Source: an uncultured Dorea sp.
GTDB taxonomy: Bacteria > Bacillota > Clostridia > Lachnospirales > Lachnospiraceae
Length of the DNA: 64,000 nt
Direction of reading: 5' to 3'
NCBI GenBank assembly: GCA_945870325.1
Contig: CAMBRQ010000001.1
Location: 62,001 to 126,000, forward strand
Under the pieces are notes generated by a model. The model did not search any database. It saw nothing but the letters and a program-made list of their open reading frames with translations, and had not been told where the DNA came from. Position numbers and translations under genes: made by a program. Shown in pieces: positions 52,920 to 61,819 of the stretch. How positions within the stretch are numbered: the first letter of the stretch is position 1; each line of letters opens with the position of its first letter.

Positions 52920-53526
52920 GATTGCACAACTTTCATCAGGTATTGTCATGATTACCTTTAATGCCATCATACTGAGTCTAGAAGGCAATACGGGCGTCGC
53001 CGCTTACGGTGTAATTGCCAATATCTCCCTTGTAATTGTTGCGGTCTATACAGGAATCGCACAGGGAGTCCAGCCGCTTATAAGTAGTTTTTATGGAAAA
53101 GGTGACAGACAGCAGGTACGAACACTGCTTAAATATTCTACGATAACCATGCTCACCGTATCCTGTGCTGCGTATCTGCTGATATTTATTTTTGCACAGC
53201 CAATCACTTCCATCTTTAATAGCGAAAAAAATATGGATTTACAGCGGATTGCAGTCATTGGTCTCAAACTGTACTTTATATCAACTGCATTCGTTGGGTA
53301 TAATATCATTCTGGCAACATTATTTACTTCTATAGAGAATGCACTGCCAGCCCATATTCTCTCTATTTTAAGAGGGCTGATACTGATTATTCCAATGGCC
53401 TTTCTCTTATCAGCCATATGGGGAATGACAGGAGTATGGCTTGCCTATCCGATTACGGAGTTTATCGTTGCCCTTCTCGGATTTATAGTAGATAAAAAAC
53501 AGACAGAAAAGATAAATGAAACATGA
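52920..53526 (+). pseudogene. C-terminal fragment of a MATE transporter
   Basis: The frame from about 52920 reads IAQLSSGIVMITFNAIIL, then GNTGVAAYGVIANISLVIVAVYTGIAQGVQPLISSFYG and further helices to 53526. This is the second half of a MATE protein (about 200 of 450 residues). The region before it encodes rubredoxin on the opposite strand, so the N-terminal half is missing. No RBS or sensible start is present. It is not close to the intact MATE protein at 13.5 kb. Confidence 0.8.
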
Positions 53527-53537
53527 GAATTGCAGAA

Positions 53538-53563
53538 AAAAGCACCTGGTTACCGGTGCTTTT
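53538..53563. terminator. Bidirectional terminator
   Basis: AAAAGCACC/GGTGCTTTT stem between the MATE fragment and the end of the long minus-strand operon. Confidence 0.75.
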
Positions 53564-53581
53564 CCAATACTTTCATATAAA

Positions 53582-54286
53582 TTATCTACCTTTCTGCCTT
53601 TCCATATATATCTGCCGAAGAAGTACAATCAATGCCGACAGTCCAAATAAAACAAATAACCCTGTTACAAATAATTTTGCTCCTCCAGTCAACATTCCAC
53701 CTACGTAAGAATATACAATGGTTGCCGGAAATTGCCCAATCCCTGTTGCCACAAAGAAACTCCAAAAAGACATTGATGTAAGCCCAGCCGCATAACTAAC
53801 AATATCGAATGATATAAATGGCAGCAATCTTGCAATTAGGATACTCATCTTCCCGTGTTTTTCGAAGAAATCATCTATCTGCCTCAAACCACTCTTACTG
53901 GTCAGCCTTTCAACCACATCACGTCCCAAAATCCTTGCAATCCAAAAACATAAAGCCGCACCAGCCATAGCACTTGACCATGATAGAATTGCTCCTTGCC
54001 ACCATCCAAAAAGATTCGCATTAGCAAACGTGATCAAAAAAGCTGGCAAGGGAGCGGCAACAGACTGCAAAATCATCAAAAGAAATGATACTGCTGCTGC
54101 ATACACACCATAGGATTCCACAAATTCACCTACAACTGTAAAATCCCCGGACGCAAACATCTGGAAAATTTCATCCAATGTACTTTTTACAGAAGGAATG
54201 CAAAAATAACTTCCTACAGCAGCCACAATACATGCCACAACTACGATTTTTTTCGTCCACACATTTTTCTTTTCTTGCCCTTTCAT
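53582..54286 (-). CDS. TVP38/TMEM64 (VTT-domain) membrane protein
   Basis: 234 residues with about six hydrophobic segments. The VTT signature is clear: FANANLFGWWQGAILSWSSAMAGAALCFWIARILGRD followed by FFEKHGKMSILIARLLPFISFDIVSYAAGLTSM. Members of this DedA-related family act in lipid or ion movement across membranes, mostly unproven. VTT proteins recur near arsenic and mercury genes. It is the last gene of the 11-gene operon, 17 bases after the glycosyltransferase. Confidence 0.85.
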   Translation of the reverse strand: MKGQEKKNVWTKKIVVVACIVAAVGSYFCIPSVKSTLDEIFQMFASGDFTVVGEFVESYGVYAAAVSFLLMILQSVAAPLPAFLITFANANLFGWWQGAILSWSSAMAGAALCFWIARILGRDVVERLTSKSGLRQIDDFFEKHGKMSILIARLLPFISFDIVSYAAGLTSMSFWSFFVATGIGQFPATIVYSYVGGMLTGGAKLFVTGLFVLFGLSALIVLLRQIYMERQKGR

Positions 54287-54303
54287 CTTGATACCCTCAC
54301 TGC

Positions 54304-55452
54304 CTAATTCTTTCGCTTTATTCTATCCAACACCACTCTCAGCGGCTTTGTTGCTCTCCAGATATTCGACTGTACAACTGAAGCATACTCTCTTTGATAA
54401 CTTTCAAGTTCCTTACGAATCCTCACATTTTCTTCTTCCAGGGACTCCAGCCGCTTCGTCATTGCTTCGTCTATGTAATGCTTTTTTCCATTTTTATAGT
54501 ACAAATCCTGTAAACGAATATGAAAATGACTCTTTAACACCTCTGCTGCTCCAGGGATTCTCAGCACTTCTTCCATCTTCTGAAGTCCGAAGATATCATA
54601 CCTGCTATATTCAGCACCTTTTTCCATCAATAAAAATGCTCTTTCGAACTCCAATTCAATCGGAGTGGACGATTCTGGGTTGCGGAACTGACTTCCTAAT
54701 ACTTCTATCAACTGTTCATCACTCATCAATTCCAAAAGTCTTTTCTTAATAGAAAAAAACTCATTCATAGACCGAAGCATCTTCTCTTCTGTCGGAGCAC
54801 TTATCTGCTTCTTAGAACTGTACCAACGGTATCCTACTAATTTCTCCTGCAACACATGGATATCACATTTTAATACTATCCGAATCCATAATTCAAAATC
54901 TGCCAATTGAGCATAAAATAAATCATACCCACCAATTTCATCTAAGACGCTTTTTCTTACAACAGAAGACGGGTGCGACAAACAATTTCCTATATTCCAA
55001 AAGCGCCGGAGCCATTCTGTACGGCTCCGATTCTTTTGATCAAAAAGTTGAACCATATCCGGATGCTTATCTTCTACGCTTTCACCATTCTCTCCTATAA
55101 GAGCAACTTTTGAAAATACAGCTCCACATTCCGGATGTTCCGTCAGATATGCAATCTGTTTTTCCAATTTGTGGGTTTCCCAGATATCATCGCTTGTGGC
55201 AAATGCTACATATTCACCCGCTACTTCGCCTATTCCTACATTAGCTGCGTAGCAATAGTAAGAATTCTCCGGCAGAAATATGCACTTAATCCGTTTATCC
55301 TGATATTCCTCAAGTTTTTTACGAGTTCCATCTGTCGATCCATCGTCTACAATAATTAATTCCCATTCCTTATAAGTCTGATTCAAAATACTGTCTATAG
55401 ATGCACCGATACTTTTTTCTCTATTATACGTACATAATACAATACTTACCAT
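54304..55452 (-). CDS. Family 2 glycosyltransferase
   Basis: 382 residues. An N-terminal GT-A domain (MVSIVLCTYNREKSIGASIDSILNQTY, WELIIVDDGSTDGT, YVAFATSDDIWETHKLEKQ) with the Asp-x-Asp-like DD motif. It is followed by a helical tail with a coiled coil (RLESLEEENVRIRKELESYQ). Usually such enzymes add sugars to surface polysaccharides. Here it sits inside the ArsS/radical-SAM operon. Arsenosugar clusters do contain glycosyltransferases, but the families named for those clusters look different from this protein. Confidence 0.82.
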   Translation of the reverse strand: MVSIVLCTYNREKSIGASIDSILNQTYKEWELIIVDDGSTDGTRKKLEEYQDKRIKCIFLPENSYYCYAANVGIGEVAGEYVAFATSDDIWETHKLEKQIAYLTEHPECGAVFSKVALIGENGESVEDKHPDMVQLFDQKNRSRTEWLRRFWNIGNCLSHPSSVVRKSVLDEIGGYDLFYAQLADFELWIRIVLKCDIHVLQEKLVGYRWYSSKKQISAPTEEKMLRSMNEFFSIKKRLLELMSDEQLIEVLGSQFRNPESSTPIELEFERAFLLMEKGAEYSRYDIFGLQKMEEVLRIPGAAEVLKSHFHIRLQDLYYKNGKKHYIDEAMTKRLESLEEENVRIRKELESYQREYASVVQSNIWRATKPLRVVLDRIKRKN

Positions 55453-55469
55453 CTTTATCCCAACACATT

Positions 55470-56471
55470 TTATTCTACTTCACCAACGACTGCCCACCGC
55501 CAGAACGACTGATCATAATTATATGAATCTTCAAATCCACACATTTCTAATACTAGCTGAACATAAGAAGAACGTATTCCACCTGTACAATAGGTTACAA
55601 TAGAATCTTCTTTTGATAAGCCAGTATCTTCAAACATCTGGATCAATTCTTTATTCGGCTTCAATGTTCCATTTTCCTGAAACAGATCCGTGTAGCGGAT
55701 ATGAATGGCTCCTGGAAGATGACCACCTTTAGCTTCATTGTATAATACAGCACCATTATACTCATCATCCGTACGCACGTCTACAATCTTATACTTCTCA
55801 TAATTGCTCTGCAATTCTTCTGTTGTCATGACATGAGAGTAATCAATTTCATCAATAACTACTTCTCCTGGCTGTGGCTTAGACGCTAAAAACTGTGTTG
55901 GTGCTCCTGCTTCTTTTAACGCAGACAATCCACCGTCTACCATCTTGACATCTGTATATCCTGCTGCTAAAAGTTCCCAAAGAAGTCGCGAGTCATCTCC
56001 CCAACCTTCCAACGTCTCACCAAGTAAGATAATCTCCTTATCTTTTGTAATGCCAAGGTTCCCTAAAATGCTCGCCAATGCATCTGGTTCAGGGATACAT
56101 CCCCATTTTTCATCTCCAGCATTTCCTTCTTGGACAGACCAATCCTGCCATACTGTAGCAATAGCACCTTCTATCGTTCCTAATATTGCCTGCTTCTCTC
56201 CACGACTATCTACAAATACAGTATCTTCCGCCCCTACACGGCCTTTTGCATATTCTGCGTCTACTACCCATTTCCCATGAAACTTTCCATCATCCGGAAC
56301 CTCAGTCTCCTCCGGTTCTTTTTCAGATTCTTCTTTTGCATCCTCTTCTTTTACATCTTCTTCCACTTGCTGTCTTTCTACAGTCTCCCTACTTTTTTTA
56401 CCACATCCGCCAAGAAGAGAACAACCAAGAACAACAGCCAGCCCAAAAGCCACTAATCTTTTCCATTTCAT
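55470..56471 (-). CDS. Two-domain rhodanese lipoprotein
   Basis: 333 residues. The lipobox is LLGGCGKK, then an acidic linker rich in E and K, then two rhodanese domains (about 65-190 and 200-330). The first lacks a Cys at the active loop (ILLGETLEGWGDD). The second has it in VTYCTGGIRSSYVQLVLEMCG. This is a surface-tethered thiosulfate or 3-mercaptopyruvate sulfurtransferase-like protein. It is one of several exported rhodaneses in the region. Confidence 0.88.
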   Translation of the reverse strand: MKWKRLVAFGLAVVLGCSLLGGCGKKSRETVERQQVEEDVKEEDAKEESEKEPEETEVPDDGKFHGKWVVDAEYAKGRVGAEDTVFVDSRGEKQAILGTIEGAIATVWQDWSVQEGNAGDEKWGCIPEPDALASILGNLGITKDKEIILLGETLEGWGDDSRLLWELLAAGYTDVKMVDGGLSALKEAGAPTQFLASKPQPGEVVIDEIDYSHVMTTEELQSNYEKYKIVDVRTDDEYNGAVLYNEAKGGHLPGAIHIRYTDLFQENGTLKPNKELIQMFEDTGLSKEDSIVTYCTGGIRSSYVQLVLEMCGFEDSYNYDQSFWRWAVVGEVE

Positions 56472-56484
56472 ATTTTCTTACTCC

Positions 56485-56922
56485 CTACTGCAATACCTCA
56501 TCCAACATTGCAATCACTTCTTTTACCAATGCCGGACAGAACTCCATCATTCTTCCACTTTCCAAAGCCGCCTGAAATCCTTCCGGTGTAGACACATCAT
56601 AACCAATTAACTCTTTACAATTGCATGTGTTGCGGCTTTCAAAGAATTTTTTCTTGAACTCCGCACTTTTAGCCATCATAACATCTTTCTGAGCGAGTAA
56701 TTGTTCTACATCATAATGTCCATACTTCAATCCAATAACCATCAATGCACCTGTAAATGCACCGCAAGTATCCGCCTGCATCATACCGCCTCCAAAACAG
56801 GCTGCTACTTTATTCGCCAAATCCTCTGTAATCCCCATTTTTTCCGCAAAATGTGAAACTACCACCTGAGAACAGTCATATCCTTTCATAAACTGTTCCT
56901 GAATCATTTTTTCTTCCATCAT
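56485..56922 (-). CDS. C_GCAxxG_C_C family redox protein
   Basis: 145 residues. The family motif is visible in order: YDCSQVVV, KVAACFGGGMMQADTCGAFTGALMVIG, then SRNTCNCKELIG. Such small Cys-rich proteins are found near radical SAM and redox operons, with no established reaction. The Cys spacing suggests an Fe-S cluster or a dithiol. Two ATGs in tandem follow AGGAGG; the start is ambiguous by one codon. Six bases downstream of arsS. Confidence 0.85.
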   Translation of the reverse strand: MMEEKMIQEQFMKGYDCSQVVVSHFAEKMGITEDLANKVAACFGGGMMQADTCGAFTGALMVIGLKYGHYDVEQLLAQKDVMMAKSAEFKKKFFESRNTCNCKELIGYDVSTPEGFQAALESGRMMEFCPALVKEVIAMLDEVLQ

Positions 56923-56928
56923 TTCCTC

Positions 56929-57909
56929 CTATTCTGTTGCACCACCGCAACTAGAGCCTTGTCCTGCCGTACATCCATAGCAATGTTTTCCAAAACATAT
57001 CTCCCTCTTTACATATGGCTTTCCTACAAGATCCATGATTGTCTCCTTTGTTAAAACAGGAAGGTCAGCCGCCTGATTAAAATCACAATCATATAACTTT
57101 CCATCCCATCCAACAGACAACTGATTACGGCACATCATCGTTGGCAAGGTTGCTGCATTAAATGCTCCATATAATTTCTGCAGATAACTTTCCAGATTGC
57201 CGCTGCGCTTCAGAAAACCAGCGAATCTTCCGGTCGGGTTATTCGTAATTGTAAATAAGTTGTTGAATACAATCCCATAATCAGCCATCAGTCTCTGCTT
57301 ATATTCCTTTTCCATTGCTCCCTGTTCAGGCGGGAAGAACGCACCGTTTGGATTATAGACCAGATTCAATGCCAGATCCGGATCTTTTCCATAACCAAGA
57401 CTGTTCAACAACTGCAGCATCTGAATCACACCCTCAAATACTCCGTCTCCACGCTGCCTATTCGTTTCTTTCGCACGATAATACGGAAGCGATGCAACAA
57501 TCTCCACTTTATGGTCGGCTAAGAACTGTGGCAAATGCTTATATTTTTCTTCCAGCATCACTACAAGATTCGAACGAACAATTACATGCCCACAAATCTT
57601 CGTCATCTCATCGACAAACCATTCAAAATCAGGATTCATCTCAGGAGCACCACCTGTGATATCTACCGTTTTGAATCCCCATTCCTTACAGACCTGTATA
57701 CAAGCTTCCATTACTTCTCTGGACATCACTTCCGTTCTTGCCGGTCCTGCCTCAACATGGCAATGCTTACATGCCAGATTACAAAGCCTTCCGACGTTAA
57801 TCTGCAATACCTCTAAAGAATCCAAGGTATATTTTACTTCCTGGTCTGTAATACATGTTTCAAATGCCGGCACACTCGTTGTCTCCGCTAATCTTAAATT
57901 CTCACTCAT
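56929..57909 (-). CDS. arsS: ArsS-like radical SAM enzyme (DUF3641 C-terminus)
   Basis: About 326 residues, starting at 57909 (MSENLRLAE) after GGAG. The radical SAM motif is CNLACKHC in LQINVGRLCNLACKHCHVEAGP. The DUF3641 part shows LNLVYNPNGAFFPPEQ and NLFTITNNPTGRF. A conserved Cys-rich tail CFGKHCYGCTAGQGSSCGGA follows; some homologues carry Sec there, this has Cys. ArsS proteins are linked to arsenosugar synthesis, but no ArsM methyltransferase is in the window, so the substrate may differ. Overlaps a CMD gene's end by nearly zero (2-base gap). Confidence 0.85.
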   Translation of the reverse strand: MSENLRLAETTSVPAFETCITDQEVKYTLDSLEVLQINVGRLCNLACKHCHVEAGPARTEVMSREVMEACIQVCKEWGFKTVDITGGAPEMNPDFEWFVDEMTKICGHVIVRSNLVVMLEEKYKHLPQFLADHKVEIVASLPYYRAKETNRQRGDGVFEGVIQMLQLLNSLGYGKDPDLALNLVYNPNGAFFPPEQGAMEKEYKQRLMADYGIVFNNLFTITNNPTGRFAGFLKRSGNLESYLQKLYGAFNAATLPTMMCRNQLSVGWDGKLYDCDFNQAADLPVLTKETIMDLVGKPYVKREICFGKHCYGCTAGQGSSCGGATE

Positions 57910-57911
57910 AA

Positions 57912-58244
57912 TTAAAACTCCAATTTCTTCACAATATTTTTCATCTGTACACCATGAACCAAAGATGCACCCCCGCGAATCGCACATGCTACATGGATTG
58001 CCTCTGTCATCTGCTCCTCATTAACTCCCTTGTTCAAGCAGTCATTCGTATAGGAATCAATACAATACGGACATTGTATTGCAGAAGCAACCGCCAATGC
58101 AATCAATGATTTCTCTCTTGCTGTTAATGCGCCCTCTGCAAATACGGAACCATAATAGTTCATAAATGTTTCCCAAAGCTGCGGTGCCTCCTCACCCATT
58201 GTTCCAAATTTTCCCAGATCTTCCGGATTATAGTATGTCTCCAT
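57912..58244 (-). CDS. Carboxymuconolactone-decarboxylase/AhpD-family protein (ArsS-associated type)
   Basis: 110 residues: an AhpD-like helical bundle with the CxxC of IQCPYCIDSYTNDCL and a C-terminal HVACAIRGGASLVHGVQMKNI. Homologues are named arsenosugar-biosynthesis-associated peroxidase-like proteins because they sit beside arsS, as here. It may be a thiol peroxidase or a thiol reductant for the radical SAM product. Confidence 0.85.
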   Translation of the reverse strand: METYYNPEDLGKFGTMGEEAPQLWETFMNYYGSVFAEGALTAREKSLIALAVASAIQCPYCIDSYTNDCLNKGVNEEQMTEAIHVACAIRGGASLVHGVQMKNIVKKLEF

Positions 58245-58263
58245 ATGTCTTCCTCCTTTATGT

Positions 58264-58989
58264 TTAATTATTTAACAAAGAATTCTTCAGTTCGAAAAAT
58301 TCTTTTGTATTCCTGATTAAATCGCACTTTTCTTGCCATGGAACTTCAATCTTTTTCCGGATTCCTTCCGGACACTCTTCCATAACATAGATCGTATCTG
58401 CCAATATAAGCGCTTCCTCCACATCATGAGTCACGATCAGAATGGTCTGTCCCAGTTCCTTCCATAACTCCAAGGTTAACTGCTGCATCTGGACTCTAAG
58501 TTTGGGATCTAATGCAGAAAATGGCTCATCCATGAGCAACACTTCCGGATGCAGTATCAAAGTTCTTGCCAATGCCACCCTCTGCTGCATACCTCCGGAA
58601 AGTTCACTTGGATAGTATGCTGCATACTCTTCTAACTGTACCAATTGCAAATACTTCACAATCTGATCTTTACGTTCCTTCTTGCGAATTCCTCTTCTTT
58701 TCAATCCATAAGCCACATTCTGTTCAACAGTAAGCCACGGAAAAAGGGCAGGACTTTGGAACACGACTCCTACATTATTAGGAATTGAGATCGTTCCTGA
58801 CTCATAAGACTCAAATCTTGCCAAAATATTCAATAACGTACTTTTCCCACAGCCACTGGGGCCGAGAACCGCTGTTATCTTTCCTTTTTGAATATCCATA
58901 GACAGATCATGAAACACCTGTACTCGATTTCCATTTGCACTTTGAAATGTCTTTTTTAAATGTTCCACTCTATACATCTTATCTTCCAT
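58264..58989 (-). CDS. ABC transporter ATPase, SsuB/TauB type
   Basis: 241 residues. Walker A LGPSGCGKSTLL, signature LSGGMQQRVALARTL, Walker B VLLMDEPFSALD and switch His in IVTHDVEEAL. Typical of nitrate/taurine/sulfonate importers. It overlaps the permease gene by 11 bp. Confidence 0.93.
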   Translation of the reverse strand: MEDKMYRVEHLKKTFQSANGNRVQVFHDLSMDIQKGKITAVLGPSGCGKSTLLNILARFESYESGTISIPNNVGVVFQSPALFPWLTVEQNVAYGLKRRGIRKKERKDQIVKYLQLVQLEEYAAYYPSELSGGMQQRVALARTLILHPEVLLMDEPFSALDPKLRVQMQQLTLELWKELGQTILIVTHDVEEALILADTIYVMEECPEGIRKKIEVPWQEKCDLIRNTKEFFELKNSLLNN

Positions 58990-59788
58990 CGGAATTCTCC
59001 TCCATCAGTCTCTTGGCAAACACCTGACAAACAGCCATCAGAATCCAATCACAGAGTTTTCCGGTAACCGCAATGACGACCATACATGCAATCACAATAT
59101 CAACATGTCCTAACATCCGGCCGTCCATCATAATCGCGCCAATTCCCTTGGTCACCCCCGTCATCTCGCCTAATACCAGATAAGCCCAGGAAATCCCTAA
59201 CGCCAATCTAAGACCGACAACAACGTTATGAAAAGTTGCCGGAAAAATAACCGTAAAAAACAATGTCAGCCGCTCTGCCCCCAGCATCCTGCCTGCACGC
59301 AGGTATAGTTCTGGTACCCGGGCTGCTCCTTCCTGCGTATTTAAATATACCGGGAAGAAAGCCGCAAGGGATATTAAAAACAAGGTGTTCTCTTCCCCGA
59401 CACCAAACCATACCATTCCCAACGGCAAATAGCCAATTCCGGGAACCGATCTCAGCGCTTGTACCGTTGGATCAACGATTTTTCTCAACAACGGAACTCT
59501 TCCCGTCAAAAATCCTCCTATTATGCCAACGATTCCGGCAAATGCAAATCCTTTCGCGACGCGCAATGCACTTACCTGCAGATTCTCCAGCATCTTTCCA
59601 CTATAGGGAGACGCATCTGCACCGCCAAAAATAAAATTCCAAAACACAATTGCAAATTCTTTTGGAGAAGGAAGAACATAGTTAGGCATAGACTCATCAC
59701 TGGTGACCACAAACCATATTATCAACACTGCAACCGGAAGAAGCAATCCCATAAACTGCTCCTGTACATTCCTTCTTGCTTTTTTCAT
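58979..59788 (-). CDS. ABC transporter permease, SsuC/TauC type
   Basis: About 269 residues with six hydrophobic segments. The EAA-type loop is EGAARVPELYLRAGRMLGAERLTLFFTVIFP. The start at 59788 (MKKARRN) follows GGGA; a GTG five codons earlier is possible. With the ATPase and the binding lipoprotein it forms an importer of the NitT/TauT family, whose substrates include sulfonates, nitrate, taurine and thiamine precursors. Confidence 0.9.
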   Translation of the reverse strand: MKKARRNVQEQFMGLLLPVAVLIIWFVVTSDESMPNYVLPSPKEFAIVFWNFIFGGADASPYSGKMLENLQVSALRVAKGFAFAGIVGIIGGFLTGRVPLLRKIVDPTVQALRSVPGIGYLPLGMVWFGVGEENTLFLISLAAFFPVYLNTQEGAARVPELYLRAGRMLGAERLTLFFTVIFPATFHNVVVGLRLALGISWAYLVLGEMTGVTKGIGAIMMDGRMLGHVDIVIACMVVIAVTGKLCDWILMAVCQVFAKRLMEENSDGR

Positions 59789-59809
59789 ATTCGTCCCTAA
59801 CACTCTCTT

Positions 59810-60796
59810 CTATTGCTCTGCATTCTCCAGAAATGACAGATCAAATAAAGCATCGATATCCGGCACTTCGCTAATAATACCAAGTTCCTTCATCTTCTGC
59901 GCCAGATTCTTCGTATGCTCAATAAATTCTTCATCAATATCACCGCATAATTCTATATTTTCGGCAGATACCTCCATAATCTCTTTATCGGTTCCGAACT
60001 CATAGGACTTGTCAAACCACACTTCCTGATTCTCGGTCAGATAATCCGTTGCTTTTAAATGTGCATTTACCAGTTCCTGTACCAATTCAGGTTTTTCCTT
60101 TATAGTATCTTCTGTTACAATCATCGCCGCATTGATCGTATCAATACTATCATCAAAATATGGATAACTCAACACACGTCCATACCCTTTTAAAATTGCC
60201 TCTGATGGATATGGTTCTCCACTACAAAAAGCATCAATTGTGCCATCTGCTAAGGCTTGTCCCATATCAAAGAAATCAATACGTACCAATTCCACGTCTT
60301 TCTCTGCATCCAGCCCTGCTCTCTCTAATACATCCAACAATAAGGCATGATGCATCGTTCCCGGCACGTAAGCAATCGTTTTCCCCTTCAGATCGGCTTC
60401 CGTCTCAATCCCTGAGTCCTTTCCCACTACTAACGCGGAACATTTGTTACAGAGGCTGCACACAATCTTCACTGGTTCTCCATTTGCGGCCGCAGAAATT
60501 GCTGTTACCAATGTTGTTCCCGTCATATCCAGTTCTCCTGCCAGAAGTGCGGCCTTCTGGTCTCCGGGATTCGTAAACGGAGCCACTTCAATCTCATACT
60601 TATCATCTGCGAATTCCTCGTAGAAGAACGGCAGAATTGTTTGAGCCGTCTTCCATGTTCCAACCTTAACCTGCTCTGTCTTTTCTTCCGCTTTTGTCTC
60701 AGTTTTCTCTTCAGATGCGGTACCCGTTTTTTGACACCCACACAAAAATACCATTCCTGCCAGTAAAACTGCCATTACACGTTTCCTACATAACAT
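59810..60796 (-). CDS. NMT1/SsuA-like substrate-binding lipoprotein
   Basis: 328 residues. The lipobox is VFLCGC in the signal (LLAGMVFLCGCQKTG), then a periplasmic-type two-lobe fold. Lobe landmarks are VKVGTWKTAQTILPFF, AISAAANGEPVKIVCS, DLKGKTIAYVPGTMHHALLLDVL, and DAFCSGEPYPSEAIL. This is the NitT/TauT-family receptor; the ligand is not predictable. RBS GGAGGAAATGAAAA. It is the specificity determinant of the operon. Confidence 0.88.
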   Translation of the reverse strand: MLCRKRVMAVLLAGMVFLCGCQKTGTASEEKTETKAEEKTEQVKVGTWKTAQTILPFFYEEFADDKYEIEVAPFTNPGDQKAALLAGELDMTGTTLVTAISAAANGEPVKIVCSLCNKCSALVVGKDSGIETEADLKGKTIAYVPGTMHHALLLDVLERAGLDAEKDVELVRIDFFDMGQALADGTIDAFCSGEPYPSEAILKGYGRVLSYPYFDDSIDTINAAMIVTEDTIKEKPELVQELVNAHLKATDYLTENQEVWFDKSYEFGTDKEIMEVSAENIELCGDIDEEFIEHTKNLAQKMKELGIISEVPDIDALFDLSFLENAEQ

Positions 60797-60819
60797 TTTT
60801 CATTTCCTCCATTTTCTCA

Positions 60820-61815
60820 TTAACTTTTTACTTGATATCCATTTCGATCCAGCCACTCTCTGGCCTGACCTACATGTAATCCTTCCCAATATTCTTCCAC
60901 AAAATCTGCGTCTCTTGGAATCGCCCCTGTCTCCAGCGTGATAACATTAGCTCCGTACCTGACCGCCAATTCGCTGGCCGGATGTGTACAGATCTCCGTT
61001 GCCTTATCTCCGCAAGCCAAGCGAAGGATTGCCGTAATCTGCGCCAAACGCTTTTCGCTAATCTGAGCATAATTCCCTAACGGAGTTCCCTCTACCGGTA
61101 CCCTTGCCATTACCCCGCAGACATCCGTACAATACTCCAATGTCTGTAATATCTTTTCCGCAATCTCTTTGTTCGTGTGCTCCGGTCCCACCGGCTCCAC
61201 CCAAAATCCAAGTTTCATCTTAGAATCTCTGATTACATCCAATGTACGGATTCTATCACTAATCTCAAACCGTGTATCCTGTCCCTCTCTAAGCCTCAGA
61301 CAGTGATATGCGATCCTGGCTCCACATTGATACAGATATTCTGCTTTATCAGAATCCAATTCACCAATATTACATCCCAACTCATATTCACCAGGAACTT
61401 CCTTACGGATATTTTTCACGATCTCTCCCAGTCTCTCCGGGCTATAGAATTCCGTTGTTCTCAATAAAATATAGTGAAATTCATTCTCCACATAGTATCG
61501 TACCTGCCGGATCATCTCTTCCAACGTGACTTCTTTTTCCTCTTTTACAATTCCCCACTTTTTCCCCAAAGAACAAAAATCACAGTTCATATCACAGGGT
61601 CTGTAATCCACACCTATCGCTCCCCATAATCGTGCCTTTCCACCTGTATACTTTCGTGCCACTTCTCCTGCTGCCGCTCCTAATTCCTCGGCCTCATCTG
61701 ACTCAGGATCAATATCCAGCAGCATAATTAATTCCTCTTTTGTGAACGCTATTCCAGCCAATGCTTTCTCTCTGGCTTCCAGTACTCTTTTACTTTGTAT
61801 TATTCTTCCTATCAT
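60820..61815 (-). CDS. BioB-like radical SAM enzyme (BATS-type), unknown substrate
   Basis: About 331 residues. The cluster motif CDMNCDFC in VDYRPCDMNCDFCSLGKKWG is CxxxCxxC. A biotin-synthase-like second half follows (GVMARVPVEGTPLG, ICTHPASELAVRYGANVITLETG). It resembles BioB/HydE-type enzymes but is in no biotin locus. I choose ATG 61815, five bases after the upstream gene's stop, which implies coupling; a longer start at 61854 exists. Likely acts on whatever the adjacent ABC importer brings in, with the HdrD-like protein as partner. Confidence 0.8.
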   Translation of the reverse strand: MIGRIIQSKRVLEAREKALAGIAFTKEELIMLLDIDPESDEAEELGAAAGEVARKYTGGKARLWGAIGVDYRPCDMNCDFCSLGKKWGIVKEEKEVTLEEMIRQVRYYVENEFHYILLRTTEFYSPERLGEIVKNIRKEVPGEYELGCNIGELDSDKAEYLYQCGARIAYHCLRLREGQDTRFEISDRIRTLDVIRDSKMKLGFWVEPVGPEHTNKEIAEKILQTLEYCTDVCGVMARVPVEGTPLGNYAQISEKRLAQITAILRLACGDKATEICTHPASELAVRYGANVITLETGAIPRDADFVEEYWEGLHVGQAREWLDRNGYQVKS

Positions 61816-61819
61816 TTCT

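Noticed and set aside
56929-57909. Selenoprotein version of ArsS
   Set aside because: The C-terminal tail has Cys codons and the frame ends normally; no in-frame TGA with a SECIS-like hairpin was seen.
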